Assembly (NCBI GenBank): GCA_016794525.1
Contig: JAEUJY010000126.1
Location: forward strand, 1 to 64,000
Length of the DNA stretch: 64,000 bases
From: Myxococcales bacterium
Lineage (GTDB): Bacteria; Myxococcota_A; Polyangia; Haliangiales; Haliangiaceae
Reading direction: 5' to 3'
Part shown: positions 28,593 to 41,362 of the stretch, piece after piece
Layout of the letters: every line of letters starts with the position of its first letter
Position numbering within the stretch: the stretch's first letter is position 1
Made by a program: the position numbers and the translations under genes
The notes under the pieces: model-generated
What the model saw: the letters and a program-made list of their open reading frames with translations, nothing else
Told to the model about the DNA's origin: nothing
The model's database searches: none

Positions 28593-29765
28593 ATGTCGCC
28601 CGTCGTCGGCGCGCGCGCCGCCGCCCTGAGCCTCGTCGTCGCGGTCGCCGCGTGCGCCGATCCGCCGCCGTCCACCGACGAGCCCGCAACCGCGGCGATG
28701 GTGGACGCGATCATGGCCCCGGCGTTCGGCCGCGACGCGCTCGGCGATCCGGCGCGGTGCGTCGGCGGGGTCGCGGTGGTGGTGACGCCGACCGGGGCGC
28801 TGGTGCGCGGCTACGGCGCGACCGTCGCCGGTGGCGCCGCGGCGCCCGACGCTGCGACGCTGTTCCAGATCGGCTCGATCTCGAAGGTGATCACCGGCCT
28901 GGCGCTGGCGCGGCAGGTGGACGCCGGCGCGCTGACGGCGACCACCCCGGCGCTCGCGATCGGCGGCGCCGATCTGCGCGCGGCGATGCCGGGGGCGACC
29001 TTCACGCTGGCCGATCTGGTCAGCCACCACGCCGGCTTCCCGACGATGCCGGCCAACTTGATCGATCGCGACGGCGACGGCGTGCGCGATCCGGCGGCCG
29101 ATCCCTTGAGCCCGGCGCGCGGCTACGCCCGCGCCGATCTGCTGCGCGCGGTGGCGGCGCTCCCGCTCGCCGGCGCGGCCCCATACGCCTACTCGAACCT
29201 CGGCCTCGGGCTGCTGGGGCTGGTGCTGCAGGACCACCTCGCGCTCCCCGACAACCACGCGCTGCTGACGACCACGCTGGCCCCGCTCGCGCCGACGGCC
29301 ACGTGGGGCACCGTCGCGGCGATCCCGGCGAACGCGCGCGACCGGGTCGCCCAGGGCTACGCGCTCGGGGGTGGCGCGCGCATCACCGGCGGCCTCGCCG
29401 AGATGGGGGTGCTGGCCGGCGCCGGCGAGGTCACGACGACCGGCGCCGACATGGCCTTGCTGCTGGCCGCCCTCACCGGTCAAGCCACGACCCCGCTGGC
29501 CCCGGCGGTCGAGCTGGCGCTGACGCCGATCGCTACCGGCGGCCAGCCCGACGTCGAACTGGGGTACGCGATCGAGATCCGCCGCGAGGCCGGCGGCACC
29601 CGCTACACCAAGGGTGGCGCGACGCCGTCGTACACCGCCTACCTCAGCTTCCACCGCGCGCCGCCGGTCGGCGCGCTGGTGCTGACGTCGTGCGGCGGCT
29701 TCGACGCGGCGCGCGCGCTGGCGCTGGCGCTCGACGACGGGCTGGTCACCGCCGCGGCGCCGTGA
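28593..29765 (+). CDS. Beta-lactamase-fold serine hydrolase lipoprotein
   Basis: 390 aa. Lipoprotein signal MSPVVGARAAALSLVVAVAAC (Cys 21). Class C beta-lactamase/DD-peptidase fold: S95-I-S-K98 (SxxK, with S95 as nucleophile), Y200-S-N202 (YxN), and KGG (TKGGATPSYTAY) in place of the KTG/HxG box. DRDGDGVRD near 160 is an inserted acidic loop that may bind calcium. The family includes esterases, D-aminopeptidases and penicillin-binding relatives as well as resistance enzymes, so resistance should not be assumed. It follows the kinase gene by 53 bases in the same direction and converges on glpX with 3 bases between stops. Confidence 0.88.
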   Translation: MSPVVGARAAALSLVVAVAACADPPPSTDEPATAAMVDAIMAPAFGRDALGDPARCVGGVAVVVTPTGALVRGYGATVAGGAAAPDAATLFQIGSISKVITGLALARQVDAGALTATTPALAIGGADLRAAMPGATFTLADLVSHHAGFPTMPANLIDRDGDGVRDPAADPLSPARGYARADLLRAVAALPLAGAAPYAYSNLGLGLLGLVLQDHLALPDNHALLTTTLAPLAPTATWGTVAAIPANARDRVAQGYALGGGARITGGLAEMGVLAGAGEVTTTGADMALLLAALTGQATTPLAPAVELALTPIATGGQPDVELGYAIEIRREAGGTRYTKGGATPSYTAYLSFHRAPPVGALVLTSCGGFDAARALALALDDGLVTAAAP

Positions 29766-29768
29766 CGG

Positions 29769-30761
<993 letters not shown>

Positions 30762-30861
30762 CGCCGGCGAATAGACCACGGCACCCGCGAAGCGATCAAT
30801 CGCGGCGCGCCGCGGTCGGGCACGCGTGGGGTAATCCGCCGGCCGGCGCGATGATCGCCGC

Positions 30862-31259
30862 TCACGCCGGGGGCAGCGGCTCGACCGGCAGCTTGGCGCG
30901 CAGCGCCGGCGGCAGCGCCTTGGGCTTGCCGGCCGCGCCGATCACCGCGTGGCGGGTCCAGCCGTCGGCGAGCAGCTCGCCGCCGCGCCGGATCTGGTAG
31001 CTGAACGTGAGCGACGCGCCGCGCAGCTCGCTGACGACGACCGCGATCGCCAGCAGGTCCTCGTAGTAGGCCGGGCGGCGGTAGCGGCAGTGGGCCTCGA
31101 CCACCGGCAGCGCGACGTCGGCCGCCTCGAGGTCCTTGTAGCTGTGGCCCTGGCCGCGCCAGTAGGCCGCGCGCGCCGCCTCGAAGAACCGCAGGTAGTT
31201 GGCGTAGTACACGACCCCCATCTGGTCGGTGTCGCCGAAGATGACCCGGTGCTCGACGA

Positions 31260-31263
<4 letters not shown>
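30862..31263 (-). CDS. YbgC-type acyl-CoA thioesterase (4HBT hotdog fold)
   Basis: 133 aa from the GTG at 31263, which overlaps the homoserine dehydrogenase stop (GTGA). Hotdog fold with the 4-hydroxybenzoyl-CoA thioesterase signature: VIFGDTDQMGVVYYANYLRFFE holds the catalytic Asp (D12) and the Y-x-N-Y motif at the start of the long helix; CRYRRPAYYEDLL follows. Single-domain size is right for YbgC/FadM-like enzymes that cleave short or medium acyl-CoA. No link to amino-acid synthesis is obvious, so its coupling to hom may reflect shared expression only. Confidence 0.88.
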
Positions 31264-34411
<3,148 letters not shown>

Positions 34412-34425
34412 GCTGGAGGAGAGCG

Positions 34426-35187
34426 GTGCGGCGGCGCGTGAGGTGGATCGCGGCGGCGGTGATCGTGGCGACGGGATGTGGGCGTGGCGCGGCGCGTGAG
34501 CCCGCGGCGCCGACGCCGCTGCCGGTGCCGGCGCACCTCGCCGGCCTGTTCGCCGGTGACCGCGCGCTGACGTACGGGGCCGTGCACAGCGAGACCGTGT
34601 TCGGCGACGAGCGCGAGGAGTTCGTCACGACCGCGGGGCGGCTGCGCTGCGCACGGCAGGTGGCCGTGATCGCGGAGTTTCGCGTCGCGCGGATCACGTG
34701 CGAAGACGAAGTCACGCCGTGGGACGGAGACGGCGTCGGAGACGGGCTCGGGGGCGGGGACGGGGACGGCGTCGGGGACGGGAACGGGGACGGGGACGGG
34801 GACGAGGCGCTGTCGATGCCGATCGATCGGGACCTCGCGGGGGTGTACGTCACCGATGGCGTCGGGCTGTGGCGCAGCGACGCCACCGAGCCGTGGCCGC
34901 TACCGCTCGCGGAGCTGCGCGCGCTGGTGCAGACGCCGGCGCTGATCGCCGGGGTGCCGGTCCCGGGCCGCGACGGTCACCCGACGGGCGCCGACGAGGA
35001 ACGGGGCGACTATCACGAGGTCTACCGCGATGACGGCGCCGGCCTGTGCGGCGGCGACGTGTCGATCGGCGCGGGCAGTTCGCTGGTGACGTGGTGTTTC
35101 GACGGCGCCCGCGGCCTGTATTTCGTCAAGCGGGCGTCGGACAACAGCGCGACACGCGAGGACCGGGCGGAGCTGCTCGACGAGTAG
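34426..35187 (+). CDS. Small lipoprotein with Gly-Asp simple-sequence linker
   Basis: 253 aa from GTG 34426 with GGAGGA 5 nt upstream. Lipoprotein-type signal (VRRRVRWIAAAVIVATGC, Cys 18). Globular sequence before and after a Gly/Asp tract (about residues 100-126; GDGVGDGLGGGDGDGVGDGN) coded by the GGGGAC-type repeat at 34721-34807. The rest includes YGAVHSETVFGDEREEFVT, VAVIAEFRVARITCED, and a C-terminal LCGGDVSIGAGSSLVTWCFD that resembles the end of a beta barrel or sandwich. No known family recognised. The tract length probably changes by slippage in steps of two residues. Confidence 0.65.
   Translation: MRRRVRWIAAAVIVATGCGRGAAREPAAPTPLPVPAHLAGLFAGDRALTYGAVHSETVFGDEREEFVTTAGRLRCARQVAVIAEFRVARITCEDEVTPWDGDGVGDGLGGGDGDGVGDGNGDGDGDEALSMPIDRDLAGVYVTDGVGLWRSDATEPWPLPLAELRALVQTPALIAGVPVPGRDGHPTGADEERGDYHEVYRDDGAGLCGGDVSIGAGSSLVTWCFDGARGLYFVKRASDNSATREDRAELLDE
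34721..34807 (+). repeat. In-gene GGGGAC hexanucleotide repeat
   Basis: A degenerate run of GGGGAC/GGAGAC hexamers, cleanest at 34780-34804, encodes Gly-Asp pairs inside the lipoprotein. The hexamer keeps frame if copies are gained or lost. The same hexamer recurs at 41151-41180 outside a gene. The G runs could form quadruplexes. Confidence 0.75.
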
Positions 35188-35191
35188 CTTG

Positions 35192-35494
35192 CTACGGGCG
35201 CGGGTAGCGCGTGCGCAGCGCGGCGAGGGCGCCGGTGGCCGGGGCGTCGACCAGGCCGAAGCAGTCGGCGAGGAGCGCGCCGATGTCGGCGTCGCTGCCG
35301 GTGGTGACCGCGGTGCGCAGGCCCATGGCCTTGGGCATGAACGCGGGGTCGGCCATGCGGCCGCGGAAGTGCGCGGTGGCCGCGGCGGCGGTGGCGCCGT
35401 CGAGGCCGAGCAGCGTCGCCAGCACCGCCTCGGCCGCGGGCGCGTCGTTGCGCATGATCGCCGCGGCGAAGTCGCGGAAGGTGACGTCGGACAT
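35192..35494 (-). CDS. Small hypothetical helical protein
   Basis: 100 aa from ATG 35494 (preferred over an earlier in-frame ATG-like start because the sequence before it is Arg-rich and non-conserved in style). Predicted mostly helical: VTFRDFAAAIMRNDAPAAEAVLATLLGL, then AAAATAHFRGRMADPAF and DIGALLADCFGLV. Spacing resembles TPR- or HEAT-like pairs, and similar sequences are found in proteins that count repeats. I do not recognise it. Same strand as the Coq4-family gene upstream, 54 bases away; it converges on the Gly-Asp lipoprotein with 4 bases between stops. Confidence 0.5.
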   Translation of the reverse strand: MSDVTFRDFAAAIMRNDAPAAEAVLATLLGLDGATAAAATAHFRGRMADPAFMPKAMGLRTAVTTGSDADIGALLADCFGLVDAPATGALAALRTRYPRP

Positions 35495-35548
35495 GGCGGC
35501 ACGGTAGCGGGGCACGCCGCGCGGTCGCAAGGGCGCCGCGACGCCGGG

Positions 35549-36211
35549 TCAGGCCGCGGCGCGGGCGGCGTCGATCGGCGCGGTGACGCCGAGGCGGGCG
35601 CGCACCTCGGTCAGCGGCAGGGTCCACAGGTCGGCCCAGCGCACGGCGAGGAACGGGCGCGCGGCCTTGCCGAGCTGCCAGCCGCGCGCGATCGCGTCGG
35701 TGCGGGCGTCGCGCTCGTCGAACGCGTAGAGGAACGTGTTGATGAAGCCGATGGCCAGGATCGCCGCGGCGAGGCGCGCCGGGAACTGCGCCAGGTAGAA
35801 CGCCTGCAGGCCGAGCTCGCCGGCGACGTCGGTGTCGAAGCCGGTGACGACGTGCCACAGGTCGTGGGTCTCGTAGAGGTGCGCGCGGACCCACGCCTTG
35901 CCGTCGTCGGCGGGGCGACGCGGCAGGTCGGCGGGATCGAGGCCGCGGGCGTCGAGGAACCGCGCGGCCTCGCGGCCGAAGGTGCCGTCGGGGAGCTGGC
36001 GCAGGCGCGGCAGGTCGAGATCGACCCGCGGCCGCTCGGCCATCGCCGCCTGCCCGCCCGGCATCTGCTCGACGTGGCGCACGATCGCCTCGAACGCCGG
36101 CGACTCGCCGAGATCGTCGGCCATCGCGATGACCTCGTCGAGGCGGTTGGGATCGCGGACCAGGCGGAGGGCGGCGCGGGCGATGCGGAAGGCGGTGAGC
36201 GGGTTCTGCAT
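35549..36211 (-). CDS. Coq4-family protein
   Basis: 220 aa. Matches the Coq4 family by H116-D-L-W-H120 (THDLWHVVTGFDTD) and a Glu at 132 (GELGLQAFYL), the metal-binding HDxxH-x(11)-E signature. A helical N-terminus (ALRLVRDPNRLDEVIAM) and RQLPDGTFGREAARFL are also typical. In eukaryotes Coq4 organises and may help catalyse ubiquinone synthesis; bacterial members are less studied. No other ubiquinone gene is near. Divergent from the TetR gene with 195 bp between starts, so it may be that regulator's target. Confidence 0.88.
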   Translation of the reverse strand: MQNPLTAFRIARAALRLVRDPNRLDEVIAMADDLGESPAFEAIVRHVEQMPGGQAAMAERPRVDLDLPRLRQLPDGTFGREAARFLDARGLDPADLPRRPADDGKAWVRAHLYETHDLWHVVTGFDTDVAGELGLQAFYLAQFPARLAAAILAIGFINTFLYAFDERDARTDAIARGWQLGKAARPFLAVRWADLWTLPLTEVRARLGVTAPIDAARAAA

Positions 36212-36359
36212 CTCGCCATAATGCGAGCTTTTGCTCGCGTTGTCAGCTCGCGTCCGGGTGATCGAGGCTGATCGATCGGTCGCCGATGCAAGCGGTCGAG
36301 ATCATGTAACACAGAGGAAAGATCGCGCCAGAATGACACACCGGCGCACACCGGCCGCG

Positions 36360-36431
36360 CTCGTGTTTCGCTTGACCTGCCCGTACCCGGCCGGCACGCT
36401 CCACCGATGCGAGCAGACACTCGTGTTTCGC
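36360..36431. repeat. Direct repeat CTCGTGTTTCGC flanking the TetR start
   Basis: The 12-mer occurs at 36360-36371 and 36420-36431, exactly 60 bp apart. The second copy is inside the first codons of the TetR gene. It is a candidate operator pair for autoregulation or control of the divergent coq4-like gene. Confidence 0.35.
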
Positions 36432-37063
36432 CCCGCCCTGCCCGGCCGCGCCGCAGCACCTCGCGCAAGCAGCCGCAGCAGGCGCGCTCGCGGGCGATGG
36501 TCGACACCATCCTCGACGCGGCGGCGCGCGTGCTGCGCAAGCACGGCTACGAGGAGACCTCGACCAACCGGGTCGCCGAGGTGGCCGGGGTCAGCGTCGG
36601 CTCGCTGTACCAGTACTTCCCCAACAAGGAGGCGCTGGTCCACGCGTTGATCGAGCGCCACGACGCGGCGATGTGGTCGGTGTTCACCCACCACGCGACC
36701 GCGGCGATCGGCCGGCCGTTCGCGGTCGCGATCCCGGCGGTGATCGACGCGCTGTTCGCCGCGCACCTGGTCGATCCCGAGCTGCACCGCGTCGTGCACC
36801 AGCAGATCCCGTGGGTCGGCGCGCTGGCGATCCTGCAGACCACCAACCAGCGCTCGCGCGCCGTGGTCGAGGATCTGCTGCGCGCCCGGCCCGATCAGCA
36901 CCAGCGCTCGGACGACGTGGTCACGGCGGCGCTGGTGGTGGTCGAAGCGGTGGAGGCCCTGATCCACGCGTCGATCGAGCTGCCGCTCGAGCAGGCCAAG
37001 GCGGTGCAGCGGCACACCAGCGAGCTGATCTTGCGGTACCTGGGGAGCCCGCAGGTCGAGTAG
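36407..37063 (+). CDS. TetR-family transcriptional regulator
   Basis: 218 aa from ATG 36407. Basic N-terminal arm (RPRRSTSRKQPQQARSRAMV), HTH at ~47-70 (TSTNRVAEVAGVSVGSLYQYF) with the family's YQYFPNKEAL signature. The C-terminal ligand domain is helical and resembles the TetR_C members that begin HxDAAM and contain HRVVHQQIP. Divergent from the Coq4-family gene. The 1.06-kb palindromic minisatellite starts 31 bases after its stop codon. Confidence 0.92.
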   Translation: MRADTRVSPRPARPRRSTSRKQPQQARSRAMVDTILDAAARVLRKHGYEETSTNRVAEVAGVSVGSLYQYFPNKEALVHALIERHDAAMWSVFTHHATAAIGRPFAVAIPAVIDALFAAHLVDPELHRVVHQQIPWVGALAILQTTNQRSRAVVEDLLRARPDQHQRSDDVVTAALVVVEAVEALIHASIELPLEQAKAVQRHTSELILRYLGSPQVE

Positions 37064-37093
37064 AACTCGCTGACCGGTCAGCCCGGCGCCGGC

Positions 37094-38155
37094 GTGCCAC
37101 GTGGGAGTCGCGGACCGTCCGGCGCGGCCTGGCGCGGCCGGCGTCCCCGTGGGAGATCGCTGGCCGGTCATCCCGGCGCGGCCTGGCGCGGCCGACGTCC
37201 CACGTGGGAGATCGCTGGACGTCCGGCGCGGCCTGGCGCGGCCGGCGTCCCACCAGGGAGATGGCTGACCGTCCAGCTCGGCCCGGCGCGGCCGGCGTCC
37301 CACGTGGGAGATCGCTGACCGTCCAGCGCGGCCCAGCGGCCGGTGTCCCACGTGGGAGGTCGTTGACCGTCCAGCGCGGCCCGGCGCGGCCGGTGTCCCA
37401 CGTGGGAGGTCGTTGACCGGTCATCCCGGCGCGGCCGGTGTCCCACGTGGGAGATCGCTGGTCATCCGGCGCGGCCGGTGTCCCACGTGGGAGTTCGCTG
37501 ACCGTCCAGCGCGGCCCGGCGCGGCCGGCGTCCCGCGTGGGAGGTCGCTGGTCATCCGGCGCGGCCGGCGTCCCGTGTGGGAGATCGCGAGTCGGCCCGG
37601 CGCGGCCGGCGTCCCACGGGGAGAGCGCTGACCGTCCAGCGCGGCCCAGCGCGGCCGGTGTCCCACGTGGGAGATCGTTGACCGGTCATCCGGCGCGGCC
37701 GGTGTCCACGTGGGAGATCGCTGACCGTCCAGCGCGGCCCGGCGCGGCCGGCGTCCCACGTGGGAGATCGGTGGCCGGTCATCCCGGCGCGGCCGGCGTC
37801 CCACGTGGGAGATCGGTGGCCGGTCATCCCGGCGCGGCCGGTGTCCCACGTGGGAGATCGCTGGCCATCCGGCGCGGCCGGCGTCCCACGTGGGAGATCG
37901 TGAGTCGGCCCGGCGCGGCCGGCGTCCCACGGGGAGAGCGCTGACCGTCCAGCGCGGCCCAGCGCGGCCGGTGCCCCATGTGGGAGGTCGTTGACCGGTC
38001 ATCCCGGCGCGGCCGGTGTCCCACGTGGGAGATCGTTGACCGGTCATCCCGGCGCGGCGGGCGTCCCACGTGGGAGCTCACTAACCGGCCGGCCCGGCGC
38101 GGCCGCGTCCCACGTGGGAGATCCCGGCGCGGCCGGCGTCCCACGTGGGAGACCG
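37094..38155. repeat. Minisatellite: 24 copies of a palindromic 12-mer core
   Basis: 24 cores of the form TCCCACGTGGGA, itself a perfect palindrome, follow each other with centre spacing from 32 to 54 bp. About 15 are exact; others carry one to three changes. Between cores are three kinds of linker built from the same phrases: a long one with ACCGTCCAGCGCGGCC, a middle one with CCGGTCATCCCGGCGCGGCC and a short one with GTCATCCGGCGCGGCC. A larger block is duplicated: units near 37540-37675 recur near 37853-37987, offset about 313 bp. Unit lengths are not multiples of three, so the open frames across it are not coding. Not CRISPR, since linkers repeat. Confidence 0.9.
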
Positions 38156-38248
38156 CGGCACGCACGGCCTCCTGCGCGGGACCGAGGCCACGGCCGGCAG
38201 GGTCCGGCAACGATGTCACATCAAGGCTCGAGGCCGCTCTACAAGTGC

Positions 38249-41143
38249 ATGTACAGGTCCTTCGTCCCGCTCATCGCCGCGCTGGCTCTCGCCGCGTGCG
38301 GTCAGATCACTCCTCCCATCGCCGACGGGCCGACGGCGCCTGACGCCGGCATCGACGGCGCGAACGACCCGATCGACGCGGCCATCGACGCGCCGCCGGT
38401 GCAACCGGTGACGCTGACGGTGAGCCGCAACGGCGCGGGCACGGTCACGTCGACCCCGGCCGGCATCGCCTGCGGCGCGACCTGCCAGGCCGACTTCTCG
38501 ATGGGCACGCAGGTCACGCTGACCGCGGCGGCGGACGCCGGCAGCGTCTTCACCGGCTGGACCGGCGCCTGCACCGGCTCGCAGCCGACCTGCACGCTGA
38601 CCCTGGCCGCCGCGACCTCGGTGACCGCGGCGTTCGCGCCGGTGATGTTCACGGTGACGACGGCGATCGTCGGCAACGGCACCGGCACGGTGGCGGCGAC
38701 GCCGGCGGCGCTCGGGCTGTCGTGCCCGTCGGCGTGCACGGCGACGGTCGCGTACGACACCCCGATCACCCTGACCGCGACGCCGACCGGCGCCTCGCTG
38801 TTCGTCGGCTGGAGCGGCGGCGTCTGTAGCGGCACCGGGCCGTGCACGTTCAACGTGCGCGACAACGTGACGATCAACGCGGCGTTCGCGCTCAACTACA
38901 CGCTGGTGGTCACGCGCACCGGCAACGGCGCCGGCGGCGTGACCTCGACGCCGGCCGGCATCGACTGCGGCGCCGACTGCAGCGAGACCTACAGCGCCAA
39001 CCAGCAGGTGACGCTGACCGCGACCCCGGACGCCGCGTCGACGTTCGCCGGCTGGAGCGGCGCGTGCACGGGCACCGGCGCGTGCGTCGTGACGATGGAC
39101 GCCGCCAAGACCGTCGCCGCGGACTTCCGCCTGCGGCAGTACACGCTCACCACCTCGGTGGGCGGCACGGGCACCGGCACGATCACCTCGAACCCGGTCG
39201 GCATCGCGTGCGGCGCGACGTGCGCGGCGACCTTCGACCACGGCACGATGGTGGCGCTGACCGCCACCGCCGGCGGCACCTCGGCGTTCTCGGGCTGGAC
39301 CGGCGCCTGCACCGGCGTCGGCGCCTGCGTCGTGACGATGGATCAGGCCCGCACCGTCGGCGCCACCTTCACCGTCAACCAGGTGGCGCTGACCGTGAGC
39401 AAGACCGGCACCGGCAGCGGCACGGTGACGTCGACCCCGGCGGGCATCGCCTGTGGCGCGACCTGCACCGCGCCGTTCAACGCCGGCACCTCGATCACCC
39501 TCGCGGCCGCCGCCGACGCCGGCTCGACGTTCGCCGGCTGGAGCGGCGGCGGCTGCAGCGGCCTGGGCGCGTGCACCGTGGCGCTGGCCGCGTCGACCAC
39601 GGTCACCGCGACCTTCACGCTGAACCGCTACACCCTCACCGTGACCCGCTCGGGCGCTGGCGCCATGTACGGCACCGTGACCTCGGCGCCGGCCGGCATC
39701 AACTGCGGCACCGACTGCACCGAGCCCTACGACCACGGCACGATGATCACGCTCACCGCCAGCGGCGGCGCCGGCGGCACGTTCACCGGCTGGAGCGGCG
39801 GCGGCTGCAGCGGCACCGGCACCTGCACCGTCGCGCTGACCGCGGCCGCCACGGTCGACGCGGCGTTCGCGGTGCGGCAGTACACGATCACCGCGGCGAT
39901 CGGCGGCACCGGCCTGGGCACCGTGACCTCGAGCCCGGCGGGCATCTCCTGCCCGAGCACGTGCGCGCGGCCGTTCGACTACGGCACCACCGTGACGTTG
40001 ACCGCCGCGCCGACCGCGGGCGGCCATGTGTTCACCGGCTGGTCGGGCGCGGGCTGCAGCGGCACCGGCACCTGCGTGATCACCGTGGCCGCCGCCGTCA
40101 CCGCCACCGCCAGCTTCGCGCCGCCGCCGAACGTCGCGTTCGTCACGTCGACGGTGCACACCGGCGCGCTCGGCGGCCTCGCCGGCGCCGACGCCATCTG
40201 TCAGGCCCGCGCCAGCGCGGGCGGCCTCACCGGCACGTACCGCGCGTGGCTGTCGACGTCGACCGTCAACGCGTCGACCCGGTTCGGCGCCGCGTCGGGG
40301 TGGGTGCGCGTCGACGGCAAGCCGTTCGTGAACTCGATCAGCGACCTCACCGCCGGCCGCGTCTTCTACCCGCTGTCGATCAACGAGCGCGGCTCGACCG
40401 AGCTGGGCTCGACGGTGTGGACCGGCACCGCCGCCAACGGCACGCTGGCCGGCACCGCCTGCACCGACTGGACCGACGGGACGTCGACCACCATCTCCGG
40501 CGTGATCGGCTTCCCCGAGTACGGGACCTCGGGCTGGACCCAGAACGGCGGCTCGACTTGCAACAACACCCAGCACCTGTACTGCCTGGGCACGAACTGG
40601 ACCGCGACCGTCGCGCCTGCCGCCGCGCCCACCGCGCGCCGCGCGTTCATCTCGAACGCCGCGTGGATCCCGAGCGGCGGCCTGACCGGCGCCGACGCGC
40701 TGTGCGCCAGCGAGGCCAGCGCCGCCGGCCTGACCGGCACGTTCCGCGCGCTCCTCGCCACGACCGGCGCCTCGGCGGCGTCGCGCTTCTCGACCACGGG
40801 CACGCCGTGGGCGCGCGTCGACAACGTGCTCCTGGCGCCGACCGCGGCGGGGTTCCTCGGCAGCGCGGTGGCCGGCCCGCCGACCTTCTGGGACGCGGCG
40901 CTCAACGTCACCGCGGCGGGCAGCTACCGCTTCGATCGCTCGTGGGCGGGCGCCGCGTCGGTGCAGACCTCGGGGTCCGGCACCAGCTGCAGCGGCTGGT
41001 CGACGGTGGCGAACACCGCGTTCGGTGCGGTGGGCATCTCGGCGTCGACGCGGACCGCGACCGCGTTCGCGAACTACACCGGCTCGAGCAGCATCACGAC
41101 CTGCGATAATACGGCGCACAAGATCATGTGCCTGCAGATGTAG
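38249..41143 (+). CDS. Lipoprotein with seven InlB-like repeats and two DUF1554-like domains
   Basis: 964 aa from ATG 38249, which gives a compact lipoprotein signal (MYRSFVPLIAALALAAC); ATG 38213 twelve codons earlier is possible. Asp/Ala linker, then seven ~80-residue InlB-like units (~50-625) of the same type as in the giant lipoprotein at 13.8-19.7 kb. The C-terminus has two related ~160-residue domains (~628-790 and ~795-964) opening FVTSTVHTGALGGLAGADAICQ and ISNAAWIPSGGLTGADALC. They have the DUF1554/endostatin-like pattern (LxGADAxCxxxAxxAGLTGTxRAxL, later CSxW, and a final C-x-M). The domain is found in surface proteins of several bacteria. Its stop is followed by a GC-rich simple repeat. 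Probably a surface adhesin. Confidence 0.82.
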   Translation: MYRSFVPLIAALALAACGQITPPIADGPTAPDAGIDGANDPIDAAIDAPPVQPVTLTVSRNGAGTVTSTPAGIACGATCQADFSMGTQVTLTAAADAGSVFTGWTGACTGSQPTCTLTLAAATSVTAAFAPVMFTVTTAIVGNGTGTVAATPAALGLSCPSACTATVAYDTPITLTATPTGASLFVGWSGGVCSGTGPCTFNVRDNVTINAAFALNYTLVVTRTGNGAGGVTSTPAGIDCGADCSETYSANQQVTLTATPDAASTFAGWSGACTGTGACVVTMDAAKTVAADFRLRQYTLTTSVGGTGTGTITSNPVGIACGATCAATFDHGTMVALTATAGGTSAFSGWTGACTGVGACVVTMDQARTVGATFTVNQVALTVSKTGTGSGTVTSTPAGIACGATCTAPFNAGTSITLAAAADAGSTFAGWSGGGCSGLGACTVALAASTTVTATFTLNRYTLTVTRSGAGAMYGTVTSAPAGINCGTDCTEPYDHGTMITLTASGGAGGTFTGWSGGGCSGTGTCTVALTAAATVDAAFAVRQYTITAAIGGTGLGTVTSSPAGISCPSTCARPFDYGTTVTLTAAPTAGGHVFTGWSGAGCSGTGTCVITVAAAVTATASFAPPPNVAFVTSTVHTGALGGLAGADAICQARASAGGLTGTYRAWLSTSTVNASTRFGAASGWVRVDGKPFVNSISDLTAGRVFYPLSINERGSTELGSTVWTGTAANGTLAGTACTDWTDGTSTTISGVIGFPEYGTSGWTQNGGSTCNNTQHLYCLGTNWTATVAPAAAPTARRAFISNAAWIPSGGLTGADALCASEASAAGLTGTFRALLATTGASAASRFSTTGTPWARVDNVLLAPTAAGFLGSAVAGPPTFWDAALNVTAAGSYRFDRSWAGAASVQTSGSGTSCSGWSTVANTAFGAVGISASTRTATAFANYTGSSSITTCDNTAHKIMCLQM

Positions 41144-41144
41144 G

Positions 41145-41329
41145 CGGGGGGCGGGGACGGGGACGGGGACGGGGACGGGATCCGGATCGGGATCGGGGAG
41201 CGGGATCGGGGAGCGGGATCCGGATCGGGATCCGGATCGGGATCCGGATCGGGATCCGCCACGAGATCGGGCACGGGCACGGGCACGGGCACGGGCACGG
41301 GATCCGGCACCGGCACGGGATCCGCGCGT
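41145..41329 (+). repeat. Intergenic GGGGAC and GGATCC-type simple repeats
   Basis: Three blocks follow each other: GGGGAC hexamers (~41151-41180), then GGATCCGGATCGGGATCC-type 12-mers (~41181-41260), then GGGCAC hexamers (~41272-41300). Open frames here give only Arg-Asp or Asp-Pro runs and are not genes. The region separates the lipoprotein stop from queE and could form quadruplexes on the plus strand. Confidence 0.8.
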
Positions 41330-41362
41330 GACAGGGGGGTGGGCGTCGATTAGGGTGGCGGC

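Noticed and set aside
28593-29765. Beta-lactam resistance gene
   Set aside because: The SxxK and YxN motifs are those of the wide serine-hydrolase family, with KGG in the third box. Nothing shows that it hydrolyses beta-lactams.
37421-38047. Proteins encoded by open frames through the minisatellite (both strands)
   Set aside because: The frames exist because the repeat lacks stop codons in this GC-rich stretch. Unit lengths are not multiples of three, so the frame shifts between units, and there is no start signal.
37094-38155. CRISPR array
   Set aside because: The cores are evenly spread and palindromic, but the spacers are themselves repeated phrases of a few types and there are no cas genes nearby. 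It is a minisatellite.
41144-41362. preQ1 riboswitch upstream of queE
   Set aside because: The leader is made of simple repeats; no aptamer-like pseudoknot sequence could be found.
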